NCBI GenBank assembly: GCA_035606665.1
Contig: DATNEY010000009.1
Span: forward strand, 124,001 to 188,000
Reading direction: 5' to 3'
DNA length: 64,000 nucleotides
Source of the DNA: DASUGC01 sp035606665
Lineage (GTDB): Bacteria > Acidobacteriota > Vicinamibacteria > Vicinamibacterales > SCN-69-37
Shown: positions 25,435 through 34,340 of the stretch, piece by piece
Layout: every line of letters starts with the position of its first letter
Position numbering within the stretch: the stretch's first letter is position 1
Notes under the pieces: model-generated
What the model was told of the DNA's origin: nothing
Seen by the model: the letters and a program-made list of their open reading frames with translations, nothing else
Database searches by the model: none
Made by a program: the position numbers and the translations under genes

Positions 25435-26712
25435 GTGAACTCACAGCAAGCACTCATGCTCGGATTCGAGGCCGCCGTTATGGCGGTCGTCGTACTCGGC
25501 TTGTTCCGTGCGCGCACTGTGCTGGGTCTGACGCCGCTTTACATCGTCCTCGGCGGTCTGCAGTACCTGGAAGCGACGATCAGTCTTCGCGTGGAAGTCA
25601 TCGCGGACTTCCCGATGTATCCCGCGTCAACGGTGATGTTTCCGGCGACGCTCGTGTCGGTCCTCCTTATATATGTGAAGGAGGACGCCCCCGAAGCCAG
25701 AAAGCTGGTTTACGGTCTCGTGCTCGCCAATGCCGTGGCTGCGGTGGTGGCGCTGCTCATCGGTTGGCATCTGCAGCTGCCCGGAACCGCCGCCTCGAAC
25801 CTGCGCCCGCAGGATTTTCTCGGCAGTGCCTGGATTACCGTCGTCGGCACGTCGCTCCTCTTTCTCGATGTGCTCGGCATCATCCTGTTCTATGAGTACT
25901 TCAGCCGGTACACGCGGGGACTCTTTGCGCCCTTCTTCTTGTCCTTCCTGACGATTGTCTCGTTCGACAATCTGCTGTTCATGGCGATGGTTCACTCCCA
26001 GCGCCCGAATGCCTTGCGGCTTCTGGCGGCAGGTTTCGTCGGCAAGTCGCTGGCGGCGCTCTTCTACTCGGTGGTCGCGTGGCTGTATCTGAAGTACTTC
26101 GAGCCCAGGACCGCCGTGGTGGGCACCGGCCTGGTATCGGACGTGTTTCAGCGGATGACGTACCGGCAGAAGTACGAGCAGGTCCGCCAGCGCATGGTGA
26201 GGGACGCGCTCACCGGTCTCTTCAACCGCGGACATTTCGACGAGGCCCTCCCGGAAGCGCTCGCGCGCGCCGAACGCAACGGCGAAGTGCTCAGCCTGCT
26301 GGTGATGGACGTCGATCGATTCAAGCAGATCAACGACTCGCTGTCCCATATCGACGGCGACCGCGCGCTGCAGCTCATCGCGCGCACCCTGAGCGCCGAG
26401 ACGCGGTCCGACGATGTGGCCTGCAGATTTGGCGGCGACGAGTTCGTTGTGCTCCTGCCCAGGGCGGATGCCTCCGCGGCAGCCGCCTTTGCCGAGCGCT
26501 TCCGTGAAACGCTGGCGGCCACGTGCCGCGGCGCGAACCCGCCCCATCCCTGGGGCCTGTTGTCGACGACCGTTGGCATCGCGTCGTATCCGATGGATCG
26601 TGAAATCCGGACGCCCGAGGATCTGCTGCGCGTAGCCGATCGCCGGCTCTACGAAGGCAAGCAGGGCGGCCGCGATCGCGTCGTCGGCCTCGTGACCACT
26701 ACGACCGCCTGA
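25435..26712 (+). CDS. Membrane diguanylate cyclase (GGDEF)
   Basis: 425 aa from a GTG start. The first about 225 residues contain six or seven membrane spans (AAVMAVVVLGLFRARTVLGL, LVLANAVAAVVALLIGW, FLSFLTIVSFDNLLFMAMV). The C-terminal GGDEF domain has the entry signature RDALTGLFNRGHFDEAL, VMDVDRFKQINDSLSH, and an intact GGDEF at 333-337. It should make c-di-GMP from two GTP. The usual inhibitory RxxD site, expected about five residues ahead of GGDEF, is not obvious. The membrane part is presumably the sensor. No EAL domain. Confidence 0.9.
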   Translation: MNSQQALMLGFEAAVMAVVVLGLFRARTVLGLTPLYIVLGGLQYLEATISLRVEVIADFPMYPASTVMFPATLVSVLLIYVKEDAPEARKLVYGLVLANAVAAVVALLIGWHLQLPGTAASNLRPQDFLGSAWITVVGTSLLFLDVLGIILFYEYFSRYTRGLFAPFFLSFLTIVSFDNLLFMAMVHSQRPNALRLLAAGFVGKSLAALFYSVVAWLYLKYFEPRTAVVGTGLVSDVFQRMTYRQKYEQVRQRMVRDALTGLFNRGHFDEALPEALARAERNGEVLSLLVMDVDRFKQINDSLSHIDGDRALQLIARTLSAETRSDDVACRFGGDEFVVLLPRADASAAAAFAERFRETLAATCRGANPPHPWGLLSTTVGIASYPMDREIRTPEDLLRVADRRLYEGKQGGRDRVVGLVTTTTA

Positions 26713-26740
26713 CCTCGGCTCCGCCGACTATACTCAGCGC

Positions 26741-27616
26741 GTGTTGAGCCGACCCCTGTCGCAGGTCCAGCCCGAGGCCACGTCGCTCCTCGGTAAGCCA
26801 CTGTTTCCGCCGGTGATTCCCGACGCGGATCGGGCGCGCATGGAATCCGACCGGTCGGCGGCGTTCGAGAAAGCCAAGGGCGAGCCGAGCGCGGAGGCGA
26901 TCATCTGGCTGGGCCGGCGGACGGCGTATCTGGGGCGTTTCCGGGAGGCAATCCAGGTCTACTCGGGCGGCCTGATGCTCTATCCGGACGATCCCAGGTT
27001 CTTCCGCCATCGCGGGCATCGGTACATCTCGATCCGCGAATTCGATCGCGCGATTGCGGATCTCGAGCGCGCGTCGAGGTTGATCGCCGGCAAGCCCGAT
27101 GAAGTCGAACCGGACGGCCAGCCCAACGCCAGGAACGTCCCGACGAGCACGCTGCACACGAACATCTGGTATCACCTTGCGCTCGCGCGGTACCTCAAGG
27201 GCGACTACGTTCGATCCGTCGAGGACTGGAAGCGATGCCGCGCCGCCGGGAAGAACGCCGACAATCTGGTGTCGGCCAGCCACTGGCTCTACACCTCGCT
27301 CGTCCGGGCAGGACGCCAGTCAGAAACGGGCGAAGTGCTCGCGCCCATCAGCGCGACGATGGACGTTATCGAGAACATGAGCTACCACTCGTTGCTGCTC
27401 CTATATAAAGGAGCGCGCACCGAAGCCGACGTGTTGGCCGCGGCGGGCGAGGGTGCGTCAGGCACCGCCGTGCGCTACGGCGTCAGCGCGTGGCAGCTCG
27501 CGAGCGGCCGCAAGGATGACGCGGCGAAGCTCTGGGAGCGCATCCTCGCCGGCGCCGACTGGCCGTCGTTCGGCCACATCGCGGCTGAAGCCGACATGGC
27601 GCGGATGAAGAAGTAG
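26741..27616 (+). CDS. Tetratricopeptide-type helical repeat protein
   Basis: 291 aa from a GTG; no signal peptide. TPR-like helix pairs are seen in AIIWLGRRTAYLGRFREAIQ, DDPRFFRHRGHRYISIREFD, RAIADLERASRLIAG, and NIWYHLALARYLKGDYVRSV. Such repeats mediate protein contacts. It ends directly against the glycosyltransferase start at 27617, so the two are co-translated. Specific function unknown. Confidence 0.75.
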   Translation: MLSRPLSQVQPEATSLLGKPLFPPVIPDADRARMESDRSAAFEKAKGEPSAEAIIWLGRRTAYLGRFREAIQVYSGGLMLYPDDPRFFRHRGHRYISIREFDRAIADLERASRLIAGKPDEVEPDGQPNARNVPTSTLHTNIWYHLALARYLKGDYVRSVEDWKRCRAAGKNADNLVSASHWLYTSLVRAGRQSETGEVLAPISATMDVIENMSYHSLLLLYKGARTEADVLAAAGEGASGTAVRYGVSAWQLASGRKDDAAKLWERILAGADWPSFGHIAAEADMARMKK

Positions 27617-28591
27617 ATGATGGCTACTCGATCGCCGCTGCTGTCAGTCATCATTCCTGTCTACAAGAACGAGAGCAATCTCGATCGGCTGCTCCCGGAG
27701 CTCGATCGCGTGGCTGGACTCGCGCCGGGACCGATCGAAGTCGTTTTCATCATCGACGGCAGTCCCGACCGCTGTCTGCAGATCCTCCGCGAACGGCTCC
27801 CTCGAGCCCGGTTTTCGTCGCGGCTCGTCTCGCTCAGCCGGAACTTCGGATCCTTCAATGCAATTCGCGGCGGGCTCGAGGTCGCGAGCGGCGAGTACTT
27901 CGCGGTGATTGCCGCCGACCTGCAGGAACCGCCCGAACTGGTGCTGCAGTTCCTGGACGCCCTGCGGCACGGCAAAGCCGACATCGCCTTCGGCATCCGG
28001 AGCACGAGATCCGATCCGATCCTCGATGAAGCAGCGTCTCGCGCCTTCTGGTGGACGTACCGGCGCTTCGTCCTGCCCGACCTTCCTGCGGGCGGCGTCG
28101 ATGTGTTCGGATGCAATCGAATCGTCCGCGATCGACTCGTGGAATTGCGGGAAGCCAGCGGCAACCTGATCGGGTTGCTCTTCTGGATCGGATACAGACG
28201 CGTCTATGTTCCGTACGAGCGCCGCGCGAGGCTCGAGGGCCGTAGCGCGTGGACGCTCGGCAAGAAGCTGCGATACGGATTCGACAGCGTGTTCAATTTT
28301 ACCGACCTGCCGATTCGACTCCTGCTCGGCGTCGGCGCGATCGGCACGCTCTCGGCCGTCGCATTTGCCCTCGTCGTGCTGGTCGCCAAGCTCACGAATG
28401 GCATCGACGTGCCGGGCTATACGCCGATCGCCCTGTCGGTGACGTTCTTCGGCTCGATTACCAGCCTGGGACTCGGCATCCTGGGCCAGTACCTCTGGCT
28501 CGTGCTGCAGAACACGCGCGGCCGGCCCAATTACCTCATCGAGCGGGTCGAAGACTTTTCGCCTGGCGCAGACGCCCCGAAAGGTCCCTGA
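27617..28591 (+). CDS. Family 2 glycosyltransferase with two C-terminal membrane spans
   Basis: 324 aa. The GT-A domain starts LLSVIIPVYKNESNLDRLLP, has VVFIIDGSPDRC with the first nucleotide-binding Asp, and FAVIAADLQEPPEL with the DxQ-type metal site (as in dolichyl-phosphate mannosyltransferase-like enzymes). Two spans follow (about 235-260, GVGAIGTLSAVAFALVVLVA; 275-300). This resembles the DPM1/ArnC/GtrB group that transfers a sugar from a nucleotide donor to undecaprenyl phosphate. ATGATG gives two possible starts, 27617 or 27620. Confidence 0.88.
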   Translation: MMATRSPLLSVIIPVYKNESNLDRLLPELDRVAGLAPGPIEVVFIIDGSPDRCLQILRERLPRARFSSRLVSLSRNFGSFNAIRGGLEVASGEYFAVIAADLQEPPELVLQFLDALRHGKADIAFGIRSTRSDPILDEAASRAFWWTYRRFVLPDLPAGGVDVFGCNRIVRDRLVELREASGNLIGLLFWIGYRRVYVPYERRARLEGRSAWTLGKKLRYGFDSVFNFTDLPIRLLLGVGAIGTLSAVAFALVVLVAKLTNGIDVPGYTPIALSVTFFGSITSLGLGILGQYLWLVLQNTRGRPNYLIERVEDFSPGADAPKGP

Positions 28592-28611
28592 GACAAACCT
28601 GCCGCGTGCCG

Positions 28612-28992
28612 CTACTGCACGTTGATAGTGCCGGTCATCGCAGGGTGCGTGGAGCAGTGATACGCGAACGATCCCTTCGTCGTGAACTGCCGGCTGTAGG
28701 AATCGTTCGGCGCGGCGCCACCATCAAAGAGGTTGGCGTCAGACGTGATCCGGTGTGCCGACACGTCCTGATTGGTCCAGACCACCGTGGTTCCAACCGC
28801 GACGACAAGATTGCCGGGCGAAAACGCCGAAGCGCCACCGGCGCTGTAGCCGTCGGTCCTGGGTATCATGACCGACGCGTCTTTCGTGCCGTTCCCTCCA
28901 CTAGGCGTCGAGGGCGTTGAAGACTTCTTGCAGCCGGTGGAACCGGCGACGACGATGCACGCCACTACAAGGCTGAGGATTCGTGAACGCAT
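28612..28992 (-). CDS. Cupredoxin-type blue copper lipoprotein
   Basis: 126 aa. The start at 28992 has a strong ribosome site (aggagg, 5 nt ahead). Signal MRSRILSLVVACIVVAGSTG ends at Cys21, a probable lipid anchor, then a Ser/Thr/Pro/Gly linker. The cupredoxin fold carries a complete type-1 copper set: H80 (DVSAHRI), C113 and H116 (YHCSTHP), M119. It should shuttle electrons in the periplasm. It is the last gene of the operon DUF5777-CHRD-cupredoxin. Confidence 0.88.
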   Translation of the reverse strand: MRSRILSLVVACIVVAGSTGCKKSSTPSTPSGGNGTKDASVMIPRTDGYSAGGASAFSPGNLVVAVGTTVVWTNQDVSAHRITSDANLFDGGAAPNDSYSRQFTTKGSFAYHCSTHPAMTGTINVQ

Positions 28993-29007
28993 GACCACCT
29001 CCTGCCG

Positions 29008-29544
29008 CTACTGAATCTTGGTCAGTTGGCCCCGGATTGCGCCGCCCGGGTTGAGAGCGGTGTGGACGTTGAAGTAGTACCCGGTCGGTCCGTCGATCAA
29101 TCCCTGGCAAATGGACAGTGTCGTGATGTTGACGTTGCTCTTGGTGAAGCCGCCCGCACCGTTGGTGAGCGTCACTTCGCCGGCCGTCAGGCCTGTGTTC
29201 ACGAGAATGCCGGCGTTCTGACCGGCGGGCGCCTGATGAATATGCGCGATGTTCACGCTCGATCCGGCAGGGAACTGGATGAGCGTCACGGTAAAGGTCG
29301 CAGTGCACGTCGTGATCGCGTTCGCGGCATCCCTCGTGATGAAAAGTTCGATGCGCACCGTGCCCTGCGCGCTGGACTCCGGGGCGCCGACAGGCGGCAC
29401 TTCATTGGCCGGGAGGAGGACCGAGGTGAACACCGGGTTGGGGGTCGGCGTCGGCGTCGGAGTCGGCGTCGGCGTGTTCGGATTCTTCGAGACGCACCCG
29501 GCCGCAAGAGTGGTTACGGCGAGGGCGATCAGAATGCGTTTCAT
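29008..29544 (-). CDS. CHRD-domain lipoprotein
   Basis: 178 aa. Signal MKRILIALAVTTLAAGC with Cys17 as lipidation site, then a PTPTPTPTPTPNP linker encoded by ggcgtc-type short repeats. The CHRD domain spans about 40-178: SVLLPANEVPPVGAPESSAQ at the front, SVNIAHIHQAPAGQNAGIL in the middle, and TGYYFNVHTALNPGGAIRGQ at the end. The two His-bearing stretches (HIH, VHT) are conserved in the family and may bind metal. A good ribosome site (aaggag) lies before the ATG. Extracytoplasmic; exact role unknown. Confidence 0.88.
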   Translation of the reverse strand: MKRILIALAVTTLAAGCVSKNPNTPTPTPTPTPTPNPVFTSVLLPANEVPPVGAPESSAQGTVRIELFITRDAANAITTCTATFTVTLIQFPAGSSVNIAHIHQAPAGQNAGILVNTGLTAGEVTLTNGAGGFTKSNVNITTLSICQGLIDGPTGYYFNVHTALNPGGAIRGQLTKIQ

Positions 29545-29572
29545 GATTCAGACTCCTTGTGTAACTGAAAGA

Positions 29573-30472
29573 TCAGAAGAACTTGCGGGTCAGGTTGAAG
29601 CCCAGGTACAGCGTGTTGGGAAAGCCGCCGCGGGCCAACTGGCCGAACGTGCCGGCGGTGGCGTTGGTGAACGTGAGCTGAAACATGTGGCCACCGGCGC
29701 GCCGCTCGATACCGAAGGCGTACTCCACGTCGCCCGGAGCGTAGCCGCTGACGCGCGGTGACACCTCGCCGACGATGTACACCTTCGATCTGATGCGGGC
29801 GCGTCCCGCCAATCCAATGAACGCGGTGTTCTGGTGACTGGTGCCGGCCGGGTTGGTGTGATGCACCCACATGGGCGTCGCGTAGAGCGCGAGGTTGTTG
29901 CCGAACGTGCGTGAGAAGACCGCGCCGACGGACGGCGACCGCTGTCCGCCGCTGTCGCCATGCGCGTGTTCGTCGCTGTCGTCGCTGTGACCGCCGCGGA
30001 GGTTGCGCGTTCCTTCGAGAGAGACGATGGGAGACGCTGATACCGGGATCCGTCCGCCCTGCCGGATGACATCGAATCGGCCGGACAACTGGATCGTCTT
30101 GTCGACGTTGTTCCGGAAGAACACGAACTGGACGTGTTCAAGGGGCGCGATTCGGTATTCGAGCGCGATCACCGCGCCGTTATCGAGGCCGAACAGGTTG
30201 TCGAGATGGTCCGTGAACCCCTCAAGCCTGAGGTTGTCAAGGAACCGGTGGGTCAGGCGGAAGCTCGACCCCCACTTCGGCAGCCGCAACGTCGTTGGCA
30301 GATTGACGACGGCGAACTCAGGCTCCGCCAATACCACCTGGTACAGGTTGTCTATTTGCGCCTGCGCCGGAGCCACGGCCGGCGTGCTTTGCTGACTGGC
30401 TGGAGGAGTCGCTTGCTCCGAACCAGATCCACACACGACGAGACAAGCCACGAGCCACGCGGAAGGAGACAT
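29573..30472 (-). CDS. DUF5777-type outer-membrane beta-barrel protein
   Basis: 299 aa with a short hydrophobic signal (AWLVACLVVCG). The barrel-like region starts at about 55 and shows family-like blocks: LPTTLRLPKWGSSFRLTHRF, DNLFGLDNGAVIALEYRIAP, ALYATPMWVHHTNPAGTSHQ and a terminal LYLGFNLTRKFF ending in Phe, normal for outer-membrane barrels. A His/Asp-rich loop (HSDDSDEHAHGDSGG) could bind metal. It is the first gene of the CHRD/cupredoxin operon and lies next to a sigma-54-like promoter. Confidence 0.8.
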   Translation of the reverse strand: MSPSAWLVACLVVCGSGSEQATPPASQQSTPAVAPAQAQIDNLYQVVLAEPEFAVVNLPTTLRLPKWGSSFRLTHRFLDNLRLEGFTDHLDNLFGLDNGAVIALEYRIAPLEHVQFVFFRNNVDKTIQLSGRFDVIRQGGRIPVSASPIVSLEGTRNLRGGHSDDSDEHAHGDSGGQRSPSVGAVFSRTFGNNLALYATPMWVHHTNPAGTSHQNTAFIGLAGRARIRSKVYIVGEVSPRVSGYAPGDVEYAFGIERRAGGHMFQLTFTNATAGTFGQLARGGFPNTLYLGFNLTRKFF

Positions 30473-30484
30473 GGTCCGCTGCTG

Positions 30485-30500
30485 TGCAAGAGTCGAACCG
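30485..30500 (-). promoter_or_regulatory. Sigma-54-type (-24/-12) promoter candidate
   Basis: Read on the minus strand: cGGttcgactcttGCa. It has GG and GC with exactly 10 nt between, and TTGCA at the -12 box, against consensus TGGCACG-N4-TTGCA. The ATG of the DUF5777 gene is only 12 nt downstream, so the transcript would be almost leaderless. The gene encoding a sigma-54 activator ends 83 nt upstream. Confidence 0.45.
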
Positions 30501-30582
30501 TCAGGATCGTTGGAAGGCAGCGCAAAACCGGCGTTTCCGGTTTACGCGCGCCGTAAGGATTTACGTCCGTCGTCGCGGTGAA

Positions 30583-31947
30583 TCAGTCGGCTGATTCGAG
30601 CCGGTGCTTCGTCAGGTAGTAACTGAGCGCGCGCTGACTGATCCCCATCGCCGCCGCGGCGTCCTTCTTCACACCGCGTGCGCGTTCCAGCGCGCGCCGG
30701 ACCGTCTCACGCTCCGTCCAGTCCAGGTTCTGTTTGAGATCGGCGGAGGGCAGCACGGGATGCGGCGGAGCCGTGCCGAAAAAGACGACGTCCCTGGGTT
30801 CGATGATTGGTCCTGGAGCCAAGACGACAGCGCGTTCCACCGTGTTCTCGAGTTCGCGGACGTTGCCGGGCCACAGCGCGTCGGTCAGTACGGTCATCGC
30901 GTCGGGCGAGATGCCAGTAATCGTCTTGCCGGCGCGCATCGCGTGCCGGCGGATGAAGTGCTCGACGAGCAGCGGAATGTCCTCAGGCCGCTCGCGCAGT
31001 GGCGGGATCACGATCGGAATCACGCTCAATCGGTAGTAGAGATCCTCGAGGAACCGGCCGGCCGCTACGAGGGCCGGCAGGTCGCGGTTGGTCGCCGCAA
31101 TGATGCGGACGTCCACCTTCACCGTGCGCTCCGACCCAAGCGGCTCGAACTCGCGTTCCTGCAGGACGCGCAGCAGTTTGGATTGCGCGGGCGTCGCGAT
31201 GGCTCCGATCTCGTCCAGAAGGATCGAGCCCCCGTCGGCCAGCGCGAACCGGCCCTTCTTGTTTCCCACCGCTCCGGTGAACGCTCCCCGAACGTGACCG
31301 AACAGTTCGGACTCGATGAGCGTGTCCGGCAGCGCCGCGCAATTGACGCGCACGAGCGGCGCGTGCGCCTGCGCGCTCCAGTCGTGAATCGCGCGCGCGA
31401 CCAGCTCCTTGCCCGTTCCCGTTTCACCGGCGATGAGAATCGTGCTGCGGGATTGCGCAACTTTCTTGGCGGTCCGCACGACGTCCTGGATCGCCTTGCT
31501 GCGCCCCACGATCCCGTAGTGATCGAAGTGCTCATCACGCTCGCCGAGCAGGTAGTCGCGATGCACCCGAAGCCGCTCGTGCTCGACCGCCCGCTTGACG
31601 ACGACGAGAAACTCGTCGATCTCGAACGGCTTCTGGAGGTAGTCGATGGCGCCGAGCTTCATGGCCTCGATGGCGCTCGTTACCGTGGCATAGGCCGTCA
31701 TCATGATGATCTGCGGACGGTCCGCGGCCGGTACGGTGGCCGCGATCTCGCGAATGACGTCGAGGCCAGACAACTCGGGCATGAGATTGTCGATGACGAG
31801 CACGTCGAAAGTACGTTCGCTGATGAGCCGTTGCGCGTCCCGCGCTTTGTCCGCCGCGACTACGTCGTAGCCTTCGTCTCTCAGCACCTTGCCGAGGCCC
31901 TGCAGGATCTTGGCCTCGTCGTCGACGAGCAGAATGGAGCCGCGCAT
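30583..31947 (-). CDS. Sigma-54-dependent response regulator (NtrC type)
   Basis: 454 aa. Receiver domain with phospho-acceptor D53 (VLVIDNLMPELSG), preceded by ILLVDDE. The AAA+ domain has Walker A GETGTGKE, the sigma-54 contact loop FTGA within HVRGAFTGAVG, Walker B GGSILLDEIGA, and an arginine-finger region REFEPLGSERTVKVDVRIIA. The C-terminal Fis-type helix-turn-helix is AAAAMGISQRALSYYLTKH. The start at 31947 overlaps the kinase stop (TAATG); longer in-frame readings upstream run antisense-like through the kinase gene and are not credible. Likely activates the operon at 30472 through the site at 30485-30500. Confidence 0.93.
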   Translation of the reverse strand: MRGSILLVDDEAKILQGLGKVLRDEGYDVVAADKARDAQRLISERTFDVLVIDNLMPELSGLDVIREIAATVPAADRPQIIMMTAYATVTSAIEAMKLGAIDYLQKPFEIDEFLVVVKRAVEHERLRVHRDYLLGERDEHFDHYGIVGRSKAIQDVVRTAKKVAQSRSTILIAGETGTGKELVARAIHDWSAQAHAPLVRVNCAALPDTLIESELFGHVRGAFTGAVGNKKGRFALADGGSILLDEIGAIATPAQSKLLRVLQEREFEPLGSERTVKVDVRIIAATNRDLPALVAAGRFLEDLYYRLSVIPIVIPPLRERPEDIPLLVEHFIRRHAMRAGKTITGISPDAMTVLTDALWPGNVRELENTVERAVVLAPGPIIEPRDVVFFGTAPPHPVLPSADLKQNLDWTERETVRRALERARGVKKDAAAAMGISQRALSYYLTKHRLESAD

Positions 31948-33671
31948 TATGTCGACCTCGCCGCCGCGGGCGGCATCTCGGGCAGATTCATCGAGACACG
32001 CGTACCCGTGTCGGGCTGGCTCTCGATGACGATCGTGCCGCCGAGTCCTTCGACGATGTTGCGTGCGATCGCCAGGCCGAGACCGGAGCCTGTTGCCCGC
32101 GTCGTGAAGAACGGCTCGAAGAGCCGCGGGATATCGGCCGCCGGGATGCCGCGTCCGTTGTCGCTGATGGCGATCCTGCGCGAGCCCTCGTTGAAGGCCA
32201 CGGACAGCACGACGCGACCGGGCACACGGACCTTCGCGCCCGCGATGGCCTCGTGGGCGTTTGCGAGAACGTTGACGAGCACCGCGCGGAGGCGATCGAC
32301 ATCCGTCACGATCGGGACGGCCTCGCCCGGCAGCTCGAGTGTGACCCGTGCGGCTTCCACGCCGGCGCTGGCATCGGCGGCGGCCGCCGCATCCCGGCAG
32401 ATCTCCGAAAGATCCGCGGTCACGAACTGAAACCGGATCGGCCTCGCGAAATCCAGGACGCCGGTGATGACTCTGTCGACCCGCCGCACCTCTTCGTCGA
32501 TGCTGTGCGCCGTTTCCACGACCGCAGGCGCACTGTCGCTGTATAACGAGCGAGCGGCCGATCGGATGATCATCAGGGGATTGCGGATTTCGTGCGCGAC
32601 GACCGCGGAGAGCCGTCCCAGGGATGAGAGGCGCTCGCGCTGCGCCGCCTCGCGCCGGAATCGATCCAGCGCGTCCGCCAGTTGCGCGAACGTGGCACCC
32701 AGCACCCTCGCATCCTCGTCGTCCCATCGACCTCCGGCCGTGTGCGGGCGGCTGAGGTCGCCGGTGGCGGTAATCTCGCGCATCGTCGCGGTCAGCGCGC
32801 GCACCGGCCGTGTCACCGTTCGGGCGACGCCGTACGCGACGACCGTCGCGAGGCCCACCGCGACAAGACCGGCGAGCGCCACCTGCCAGCGCAGCGCGGT
32901 CAGGAATCGCAAGTGTTCCGTTCTGGACTGCAGCACCAGCGCGCGAGGATCGCCGGCGCCGCCGAGCGGCTGCGCGCGCCCGATGAACTCCTCGTCGCCC
33001 AGGCGCCGCGTGAAGATTCTGGAGTCGCCATCGGTCGCCGGCAAGTCCGCGGTGCGGGCCGGTTCCAGCGTGGACGCCACGACTGTCGATCCGGCGACGA
33101 GCGCGATGTCGCTGTTCGTCACAGCCTTGATTTGCCGCGCGAAGGCGTCGCCGAAGCTATAACCGACGACCAGCGTGCCGACGGTGCCCGACTCGAGGGG
33201 CAAGGCAACGGCATGGATGAGTCCGCCGTCGACCAGTTGAAATGACGAACCGTCCAGCCGCTGGCGGCCATCGCGCACGATGCGGATGAGCTCCTCCGCG
33301 CCTGGCCTGACGGGTCCGACGTTCGCGAGCACCTGGCCCCCCGGCCCAAGGACGACGAACACGTCGGCTGCGGCCATCCGGTGATATTCGTCCGCGATCG
33401 GCTTCACCGTCGGTGAATCCCCGGTGGCCGCGGCGCCGACGAGCTTGGGCAGGGTGGCAATGAGCGAGCTCTTCACCAGGAAATCGGCGAATTGGTTGCG
33501 GCTGTACTGATCAACGAGCGCGGCTGCCTCGTTGAGGCCGCGCTGCAGATCCGCCTCTGCCCGCACGGTGACGGTGTTCGTGACGCGGTAGATCGTGACC
33601 GCCGACGTCACGACGACGACAAGCGCCGTCGCCACGAAGATGCGATTCGTCAGCGACGAGAGCAGGCTCAT
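31947..33671 (-). CDS. Membrane sensor histidine kinase
   Basis: 574 aa. A first span at 10-30 (IFVATALVVVVTSAVTIY), a periplasmic double-Cache-like sensor region (35-258), a second span about 263-283, then a HAMP linker (TRPVRALTATMREITATG). The phospho-acceptor is H360 in LSAVVAHEIRNPLMII. The ATPase domain has NVLANAHEAI (N box), ISDNGRGIP (G1) and GSGLGLAIAR (G2). It should phosphorylate D53 of the coupled regulator. The upstream cupredoxin gene overlaps its start by 4 nt, so copper protein and sensor may be functionally linked. Confidence 0.93.
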   Translation of the reverse strand: MSLLSSLTNRIFVATALVVVVTSAVTIYRVTNTVTVRAEADLQRGLNEAAALVDQYSRNQFADFLVKSSLIATLPKLVGAAATGDSPTVKPIADEYHRMAAADVFVVLGPGGQVLANVGPVRPGAEELIRIVRDGRQRLDGSSFQLVDGGLIHAVALPLESGTVGTLVVGYSFGDAFARQIKAVTNSDIALVAGSTVVASTLEPARTADLPATDGDSRIFTRRLGDEEFIGRAQPLGGAGDPRALVLQSRTEHLRFLTALRWQVALAGLVAVGLATVVAYGVARTVTRPVRALTATMREITATGDLSRPHTAGGRWDDEDARVLGATFAQLADALDRFRREAAQRERLSSLGRLSAVVAHEIRNPLMIIRSAARSLYSDSAPAVVETAHSIDEEVRRVDRVITGVLDFARPIRFQFVTADLSEICRDAAAAADASAGVEAARVTLELPGEAVPIVTDVDRLRAVLVNVLANAHEAIAGAKVRVPGRVVLSVAFNEGSRRIAISDNGRGIPAADIPRLFEPFFTTRATGSGLGLAIARNIVEGLGGTIVIESQPDTGTRVSMNLPEMPPAAARST

Positions 33672-34339
33672 GCGCCGCGGCCGACCAGGAAGTTCATCTC
33701 CACCGTTTCGCCGTCGCCGACAACGACGCGACGGGACTCCACCGTGCCGAGCTCCGACCAGACGCGCAACTCATAGGTACCTGGCGGCACGCCCGGGATC
33801 GCATACCGCCCATCCGGATCCGTCAAGGCAAAAAACGGGTGGTTGAACACCAGGATGTAGGCGCTCATGTTCGAATGAATGTCGCAGAACACGGGCACGA
33901 TACCCGGCCGCTCGAACGTCACCGATCCGCTTCGATGCGGCGGGTACCGGCCGAGGTCGAACGTCCGGATCCGCGCGAGCGAGAACACGTTGTGGAATGT
34001 GGTGTCCGTGTTCGGGAAGTCCACCGTGGTGCCCACGGTTATCGCGAGTACGCGCGGGACGAACTGCTCACCCTTCTGATCCATGCGCGCGCGGCCGGCC
34101 GGCAGTTCGTCGAACGCCTCCCGCGGCGCGGCCTTGAGGTAGACGACGGCGCGGCGCCGATCCACGGCGTCGGCGCGATGGTCCCCCAGATCGGCGATGG
34201 CCGGGCGCGGAGATCGTGCGGCGACTGCTCCGATCGTGACGCGGCCCTGGATGGTGCCCGCCCGTGGCGATGGATTTGTGGCGGCGCCGCCGCCGAGGCC
34301 GAGCACGAGAATTCCGATCAGGCAGCTGAGCCGGGCCAC
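33668..34339 (-). CDS. Cupredoxin-like protein with carboxypeptidase-regulatory domain
   Basis: 223 aa from a GTG at 34339, 1 nt after the preceding stop; longer upstream readings would overlap the porin gene. Hydrophobic N-terminus (LSCLIGILVLGLGGGAA). The first domain carries type-1 copper ligands: H116 (DTTFHNVFS), C152 and H155 (VFCDIHSNM), M158. A short beta-sandwich follows, FALTDPDGRYAIPGVPPGTY and ELRVWSELG, typical of carboxypeptidase regulatory-like (transthyretin-fold) domains. Together these suggest a periplasmic electron carrier. It lies in an operon with a porin and a two-component system. Confidence 0.8.
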   Translation of the reverse strand: MARLSCLIGILVLGLGGGAATNPSPRAGTIQGRVTIGAVAARSPRPAIADLGDHRADAVDRRRAVVYLKAAPREAFDELPAGRARMDQKGEQFVPRVLAITVGTTVDFPNTDTTFHNVFSLARIRTFDLGRYPPHRSGSVTFERPGIVPVFCDIHSNMSAYILVFNHPFFALTDPDGRYAIPGVPPGTYELRVWSELGTVESRRVVVGDGETVEMNFLVGRGA

Positions 34340-34340
34340 G

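Noticed and set aside
30604..32430. 608-residue reading frame on the plus strand opposite the response regulator and kinase
   Set aside because: Repetitive charged sequence without motif; the minus strand has complete two-component motifs.
31948..32727. N-terminal extension of the response regulator (in-frame ATG at 32727)
   Set aside because: The added residues overlap the kinase gene and are Arg/Gly-rich; the receiver domain starts at the ATG at 31947, coupled by TAATG.
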